From NCBI GenBank assembly GCA_945883825.1, contig CAMCYF010000018.1:1-45535 (forward strand): a stretch of DNA of 45,535 nt. The letters run 5' to 3'. The position numbers were made by a program, and so were the translations under genes. Of the stretch, positions 41,342 to 45,535 are shown one piece after another. The notes under the pieces were generated by a model. That model ran no database searches. It was not told the DNA's origin and saw nothing but the letters and a program-made list of their open reading frames with translations. This DNA is from Chitinophaga pinensis. GTDB lineage: Bacteria; Bacteroidota; Bacteroidia; Flavobacteriales_D; Crocinitomicaceae. Every line of letters begins with the position of its first letter. Position 1 is the first letter of the stretch.

Positions 41342-44181
41342 TCTTTTAGGGTTGCGTAACTTTCAATACTCGGACAAGAGCAAATCAGATTTCTATCGCC
41401 AAAAGCATTGTCCACTCTACGAACAGGAACCCAATATTTATTTTCTTTTAAATACGGAACGGGATAAACAGCCTCCTGTGGAGAATAGGGATAAGTCCAA
41501 TTTTTATTAATAATGCAATCTGCTGTATGCGGTGCATTTTTGAGGAGATTATTTTCTTTATCAGCGTGACCGTTTTCAATTTCACGAATTTCCTCCCGAA
41601 TTTTAATCATTGCGATAATAAAACGATCCAATTCTTCTTTGTCTTCTGATTCTGTTGGCTCAATCATCAGCGTTCCAGCTACAGGAAAAGAAACAGTTGG
41701 CGCATGGAAATTAAAGTCAATTAAGCGCTTGGCAATATCTGCAACTTCAACCTCAGCAGTTCGCTTAAAACCCCTACAATCCAAAATCATTTCGTGGGCT
41801 ACAGTTCCATTTTTTCCGGTGTAGAGAATATCATAATGCCCTTTTAATCCAGCGGCGATATAATTTGCATTTAAGATTGCGTTTTCTGTTGCTTCTCTTA
41901 AACCAATAGCTCCAAGCATTTTTATATAGCCATAAGAAATCAATAAGATGGAAGCGCTGCCATAAGGTGCTGCAGAAATTGCATGAATTGCTTTCTCTCC
42001 GCCAGCTTTAATTAGTGGATTACTTGGTAAGAAAGGCGCTAAATGTGCAGCTACACCAATTGGTCCCATTCCAGGTCCACCACCACCATGGGGAATAGCA
42101 AAAGTTTTATGAAGATTTAAATGACAAACATCTGCTCCAATATTTCCAGGATTGGTTAAGCCAACTTGTGCATTCATATTTGCTCCATCCATGTAAACTT
42201 GCCCTCCGTTTTCGTGAATTATTGCCGTTATTTCTCGGATTCCTTCTTCAAAAACCCCATGAGTTGAAGGATAAGTCACCATTAATCCAGCTAGAATATC
42301 TGTGTTTTCAAGAGCAACCGATCGCAACTCTTCGATATCAATATTTCCATTTTCATCGCAACTTGTTACGATTACTTCAAACCCTGCCATAACTGCTGAG
42401 GCCGGATTTGTTCCGTGAGCAGAAGATGGTATAATTATTTTTTTTCGTTGAAAATCACCATTTGCTTCATGGAAAGCTTTTATAACCATTAATCCTGCGT
42501 ATTCACCTTGAGCGCCAGAATTTGGTTGTAGCGACATTGCCGCAAAGCCAGTGCAAGCGCATAGATCTTTTTCCAAGAGCCGAAACATTTCATGGTATCC
42601 GGCAGCTTGATCAATTGGTGCAAATGGATGCATATTTACAAACTGAGGATTTGAAATTGGAATTAATTCACTCGCAGCATTTAATTTCATTGTGCAAGAC
42701 CCAAGTGGAATCATACTATGAACTAAAGATAAATCTTTATTTTCTAATCTTTTTAAATAACGCATCATCCGAGATTCTGAATGATAACTGTGAAAAATAG
42801 GATGCGAAAAAACAGCATCTGAACGCAAGAAATCTGAGGCTAAACTTGAAGTAGCAAGTGCAGTACAATTTGGAGCATTAAAAATAGATAGAATAGTATT
42901 GACATCATTTAATGTGTGCGGTTCACCAAAACTAATTGTCAGTTCAGTGTCATTTAAATAATTAAAATTTAGCCCTGCACTTTCTGCTTTTGCCCGAATT
43001 GATTTAGCATCAATTCCCTTTATCCAAATCGTATCAAAGAAATTATCAGAGGCAATAGTAAGGCCTGCTTTCTTTAATCCATCGGAAGTTGTTGTTGCTA
43101 AAGAATGAACATATTTCGCAATTTCTTTCATTCCTTCTGGACCGTGATAGATGGCATACATACTCGCCATTACGGATAATAATGCTTGTGCAGTGCAAAT
43201 ATTGGAAGTTGCTTTATCGCGTTTTATATGTTGCTCACGCGTTTGTAGCGCCATTCTCAAGGCTAAATTATTGTCAATGTCTTTTGAAACGCCAATTATT
43301 CGTCCAGGCATATTTCTTTTGTAATCATCTTTTGCAGCAAAAAATGCAGCGTGAGGTCCACCATAACCCATCGGAACTCCGAAACGCTGTGAAGAACCTA
43401 AAACAACATCTGCACCCATTGATCCGGGAGATTTTAATACGACTAAAGAAAGAATATCTGCAGCGACAGCAACTTGGATTTCACACTCTTTCATTTTTTG
43501 AATAATACCCTCAAGATTTGAAATCACTCCAAATTTATTTGGATATTGAAGCAAGGCACCAAAAAACAACTGATCAGGAGAAAATGTATTTGCAGCGCCA
43601 ATATGTAATTCAATCCCTAAATTTTTTGCTCTACCAACAACAACATCTATTGTTTGTGGGAAAGCAGTTTCATCAATAAAGAATTTAATTTTTCCTTCTT
43701 TAACGTCGTTTCGACTTCGGGAATTAAAAAACATTAGCATAGCTTCAGCTGCAGCAGTTCCCTCGTCTAGAAGAGAAGCGTTAGCTATTTCCATTCCCGT
43801 TAACTCAATAACCATTGTCTGAAAATTTAATAAAGCTTCCAATCTTCCTTGCGAAATTTCAGCTTGATAAGGCGTATAAGCGGTGTACCATCCGGGGTTT
43901 TCTAAAACATTTCTCAGAATAACTGAGGGGACAATTGTTTCGTTGTATCCCATTCCAATGAATGATTTCATTACAACATTTTTCTTGCCTAGCTCTGCTA
44001 TATGTTGTAAATATTCTTGCTCAGTAAGCGCATCTTCAACATTTAATTCGCCAGTTAGACGAATAGGAGCAGGTATAGTTTTATCAATTAGATCTGCTAG
44101 AGAATTTAGGCCAATTTTTGTAAGCATTTCCTTTTGCTCTAAAGCATTTGGACCTATGTGACGTTTAGAAAAAAGATTCAT
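41338..44181 (-). CDS. gcvP: Glycine dehydrogenase (aminomethyl-transferring), P protein
   Basis: PLP-dependent P protein of the glycine cleavage system; decarboxylates glycine and passes the aminomethyl group to H protein. 947 residues, the fused single-chain form. Both halves are visible: N-terminal RHIGP (7-11), SFIGMGYNETIVP (73-85), and AYTPYQAEISQGRLE; C-terminal MIPLGSCTMKLNA, SAHGTNPASAVMAG and PLP Lys692 in NLHKTFAIPHGGGGPGMGP. Promoter upstream with short leader, so no glycine riboswitch is present. bshB1 follows by ATGA overlap. Confidence 0.97.
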   Translation of the reverse strand: MNLFSKRHIGPNALEQKEMLTKIGLNSLADLIDKTIPAPIRLTGELNVEDALTEQEYLQHIAELGKKNVVMKSFIGMGYNETIVPSVILRNVLENPGWYTAYTPYQAEISQGRLEALLNFQTMVIELTGMEIANASLLDEGTAAAEAMLMFFNSRSRNDVKEGKIKFFIDETAFPQTIDVVVGRAKNLGIELHIGAANTFSPDQLFFGALLQYPNKFGVISNLEGIIQKMKECEIQVAVAADILSLVVLKSPGSMGADVVLGSSQRFGVPMGYGGPHAAFFAAKDDYKRNMPGRIIGVSKDIDNNLALRMALQTREQHIKRDKATSNICTAQALLSVMASMYAIYHGPEGMKEIAKYVHSLATTTSDGLKKAGLTIASDNFFDTIWIKGIDAKSIRAKAESAGLNFNYLNDTELTISFGEPHTLNDVNTILSIFNAPNCTALATSSLASDFLRSDAVFSHPIFHSYHSESRMMRYLKRLENKDLSLVHSMIPLGSCTMKLNAASELIPISNPQFVNMHPFAPIDQAAGYHEMFRLLEKDLCACTGFAAMSLQPNSGAQGEYAGLMVIKAFHEANGDFQRKKIIIPSSAHGTNPASAVMAGFEVIVTSCDENGNIDIEELRSVALENTDILAGLMVTYPSTHGVFEEGIREITAIIHENGGQVYMDGANMNAQVGLTNPGNIGADVCHLNLHKTFAIPHGGGGPGMGPIGVAAHLAPFLPSNPLIKAGGEKAIHAISAAPYGSASILLISYGYIKMLGAIGLREATENAILNANYIAAGLKGHYDILYTGKNGTVAHEMILDCRGFKRTAEVEVADIAKRLIDFNFHAPTVSFPVAGTLMIEPTESEDKEELDRFIIAMIKIREEIREIENGHADKENNLLKNAPHTADCIINKNWTYPYSPQEAVYPVPYLKENKYWVPVRRVDNAFGDRNLICSCPSIESYATLKE

Positions 44182-44600
44182 TAAAATAGAATAAAAAAGA
44201 TGTTACAAATATACAATTCTAATAATGAACTGTCAATTAAAAACATATGATTTTAGAAAGTGTTTAGTGCGGAACAATTATTTTCATAGGTTCTCTTTTT
44301 AAAAAAAACAATTGAATCACTTTTTTTATTTTTCATAATGAGATAAATCACATTTTTGATTAACTTAATAAAGAAACCCATGTTGATTTGTTCAAACAAA
44401 AGATTATAAAACGCCTGGTTGATATGAACTAATAACGGAAAATATTGAACTATTAATCATGAATCTAGCCTTAAGTCAGAAGAAGTAACCTGGAATTTAT
44501 AGGAAAGAAAGTGATATCGGCACTCACTTACCTTAGCCAACTAAATAATAAAAAAAGTAGCAAGTATCTTGCAAAATAGTCGAACATAAAAAATAAAAAG
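44182..44600. other. 419-base gene-free region between gcvP and the recombinase
   Basis: Very AT-rich, no convincing ORF or RNA gene. It contains the gcvP promoter; a decamer GTTTAGTGCG (44262-44271) that matches, in reverse complement, 9 of 10 bases of the left arm of the hairpin after the recombinase; an inverted repeat TTTGTT-CA-AACAAA (44387-44400); and a small inverted repeat GCAAG-TAT-CTTGC (44560-44572) just before the recombinase. A TATCTTG-like sequence (44565-44571) is a weak candidate -7 box. No tRNA that could be an integration target was seen. Confidence 0.6.
44206..44236 (-). promoter_or_regulatory. Promoter of gcvP
   Basis: Minus strand: TTG (44234-44236), 20-base spacer, TATATTTG (44206-44213), 24 bases before the ATG. 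Both elements match the Bacteroidota consensus. Confidence 0.65.
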
Positions 44601-45440
44601 ATGAAAACTGAACAACATTTACTAGCTTTCAAAAGTTACATGCATTATCGACGGTATAGCCCGAATACAATTAAAACGTATACAGACGCACTTGAAATCT
44701 TTTTTAGGTTTTTCCAAAACAGAGCATTGGAAAGTTTAACAATTGAGGATATTATAGATTTCAATAACGATTATATTCTTAAAAAGAACTTATCGGCAAG
44801 TTATCAAAATCAAGTGATTAATGCTATTAAATTATTTTACAGAAATCGTTTTAACCGAGCAATGGAAGTAGATTTCATTCAACGCCCTCGAAGAGAGAAA
44901 CGCCTACCCAACGTTTTAAGTAAAAAGGAAATAAAAGCGATTTTGGAAGCTCCAACAAACCTAAAACACCGCGCCATGATCAGTTTAATTTACGCTTGTG
45001 GTTTGCGGAGAAGTGAATTACTAAACCTAACATTAAAAGACATTCATTCGGATCGAAATTTATTGTTCATAAGGCAATCTAAAGGAAAAAAAGATCGGGT
45101 AGTTCCGATTAGTATGAAACTCATTGCAATGTTGAGAGACTATTACAAAGCTTTTAAACCTAAAACGTGGTTATTTGAAGGGCAACTAGCAGGAGAAAAA
45201 TACAGTGAAAGAAGTATACAGCTTGTTTTGAATCAATCCGTATCAAAAGCAAAGATAAATAAACAAGTAAGTTTACATTGGTTGAGGCATAGTTATGCTA
45301 CACATTTATTAGAATCAGGAACAGATTTACGTTATATTCAAGAATTATTAGGGCATTCCAGCTCCAAAACTACTGAAATATACACACACGTTAGCACTAG
45401 AAATTTACAACAAATTCGTTCTCCTTTCGATGATTTGTAA
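44601..45440 (+). CDS. Tyrosine recombinase, integron-integrase/Xer-like
   Basis: 279-residue site-specific recombinase. An N-terminal SAM-like core-binding domain (about residues 1-92, YSPNTIKTYTDALEIFFRF) and a catalytic domain from LPNVLSKKEI (102-111). Catalytic residues: Arg136 (CGLRRSEL), Lys161 (SKGKKDRVVP), His226 and Arg229 (HWLRHSYATHLLESG), His252 (LLGHSSSKTT), nucleophile Tyr261 (EIYTHV). The C-terminus IRSPFDDL resembles the RSPLDAL end of IntI. The additional domain that defines integron integrases (between Lys161 and His226) is absent, so it is not a classical IntI. Housekeeping Xer is less likely given the unusual hairpin 18 bases downstream. Confidence 0.92.
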   Translation: MKTEQHLLAFKSYMHYRRYSPNTIKTYTDALEIFFRFFQNRALESLTIEDIIDFNNDYILKKNLSASYQNQVINAIKLFYRNRFNRAMEVDFIQRPRREKRLPNVLSKKEIKAILEAPTNLKHRAMISLIYACGLRRSELLNLTLKDIHSDRNLLFIRQSKGKKDRVVPISMKLIAMLRDYYKAFKPKTWLFEGQLAGEKYSERSIQLVLNQSVSKAKINKQVSLHWLRHSYATHLLESGTDLRYIQELLGHSSSKTTEIYTHVSTRNLQQIRSPFDDL

Positions 45441-45458
45441 AAATAAAATGTATATTCG

Positions 45459-45527
45459 TACATACGCATTAAACTTGCGCCAATACACTCAAATTGGAGT
45501 GCTTGAGGAAGGTTTATAGCGTGTATA
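45459..45527 (+). repeat. 69-base imperfect hairpin, attC-like
   Basis: Starting 18 bases after the recombinase stop. Arms 45459-45490 and 45497-45527 pair with 22 Watson-Crick and 2 G-T pairs around a 6-base loop (AAATTG). Layout from outside: ATACGC/GCGTGT block, 2-base mismatch, TAAAC/GTTTA block, internal mismatches, CAA/TTG, asymmetric bulge (TA against C), CACTC/GAGTG. The separated paired blocks, unpaired central spacer, extrahelical bases and AAC...GTT outer core recall an integron attC site. The flanks after AAC and GTT do not fit the RYYYAAC/GTTRRRY consensus exactly. No T-tract follows, so it is a poor terminator. Confidence 0.6.
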
Positions 45528-45535
45528 AACTAGTT
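45512..45535. repeat. Short perfect inverted repeat and palindrome at the window end
   Basis: GTTTATA (45512-45518) and TATAAAC (45524-45530) form a perfect 7-base inverted repeat around GCGTG, followed by the 8-base palindrome AACTAGTT (45528-45535). The segment TAAACTAG (45526-45533) resembles TAAACTTG (45470-45477) of the hairpin's left arm, 7 of 8 bases, so a second site may begin here. Confidence 0.5.

Noticed and set aside
44182-44213. Glycine riboswitch upstream of gcvP
   Set aside because: The promoter is only 24 bases from the start codon, leaving no room for a structured leader.
44225-44302. 25-codon ORF in the gene-free region before the recombinase
   Set aside because: Too short, no promoter or leader signal, overlaps the gcvP promoter, and composition is like random AT-rich sequence.
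44601-45440. Classical class of integron integrase (IntI)
   Set aside because: The additional domain between the catalytic Lys and the HxxR box is missing, so the gene is only related in its C-terminal features.
45459-45527. Hairpin read as a rho-independent terminator of the recombinase gene
   Set aside because: Stem is interrupted by several mismatches and a bulge, not GC-rich, and no T-tract follows; the real terminator at 26801-26829 looks quite different.
45441-45535. Chromosomal dif site for Xer recombination
   Set aside because: No 28-base site with two 11-base half sites around a 6-base centre of dif type; the symmetry here is a long imperfect hairpin.

Overview
The window looks like chromosomal DNA of a low-GC Bacteroidota bacterium, most likely a flavobacterium-like lineage. 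The sequence shows this in several ways: secreted proteins with type IX secretion (T9SS) C-terminal domains, a Bacteroidota-type IspG with a large inserted domain, DUF2141/DUF4286/DUF6150 and HYC_CC_PP family proteins, a fused CrtYcd-type lycopene cyclase with CrtZ and CruF, a bacillithiol deacetylase, and many promoters with the Bacteroidota -7 box TAnnTTTG in place of a sigma70 TATAAT. Genus is not decidable from this alone. Coding density is very high, genes often overlap by ATGA, and no tRNA, rRNA, CRISPR or insertion sequence was seen.

Layout. 1-5.2 kb: uridine kinase, asnS, then a leftward operon of an RsuA/RluB-type pseudouridine synthase, a lipoprotein, an outer-membrane-like protein and pth. 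5.3-10.1 kb: rightward small membrane protein, DUF2141, ispG, a DUF6150 repeat protein, a nicotinamide riboside salvage pair (pnuC plus NadR-type kinase) and a SCO1-like copper/thiol protein. 10.1-14.3 kb: leftward hemL, an epimerase and three carotenoid genes (cruF-like, crtZ, crtYcd). 14.3-20.3 kb: kynU, mfd and convergent phoH. 20.6-27.6 kb: a large T9SS adhesin-like protein, an OmpA-family lipoprotein, a HEAT-like protein, yicC-gmk-nadD and a second T9SS protein. 27.8-37.5 kb: DUF4286-rsmA, a YwqK/MORN-like repeat protein, a LysE exporter, an AddB-like nuclease, a TraB/GumN protein, hutI and yraN. 37.5-44.2 kb: a leftward run gcvP-bshB1 followed by a probable metal-handling operon (HYC_CC_PP protein, TonB-dependent receptor, HMA-domain protein).

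The most unusual part is the right edge (44.2-45.5 kb). A 419-bp gene-free stretch precedes a 279-residue tyrosine recombinase whose C-terminus resembles integron integrases, although it lacks their additional domain. Only 18 bases after its stop codon begins a 69-base imperfect hairpin with conserved AAC/GTT arms, mismatches and a bulge, very like an integron attC site. The window ends just as a second similar motif appears to begin. This could be the head of an integron-like array with the recombinase and sites in the same direction; the sequence beyond the window would decide it.

A second pattern runs through the window: at least six genes have the -7 promoter box ending only 4-5 bases before the start codon, which implies leaderless or nearly leaderless mRNAs.
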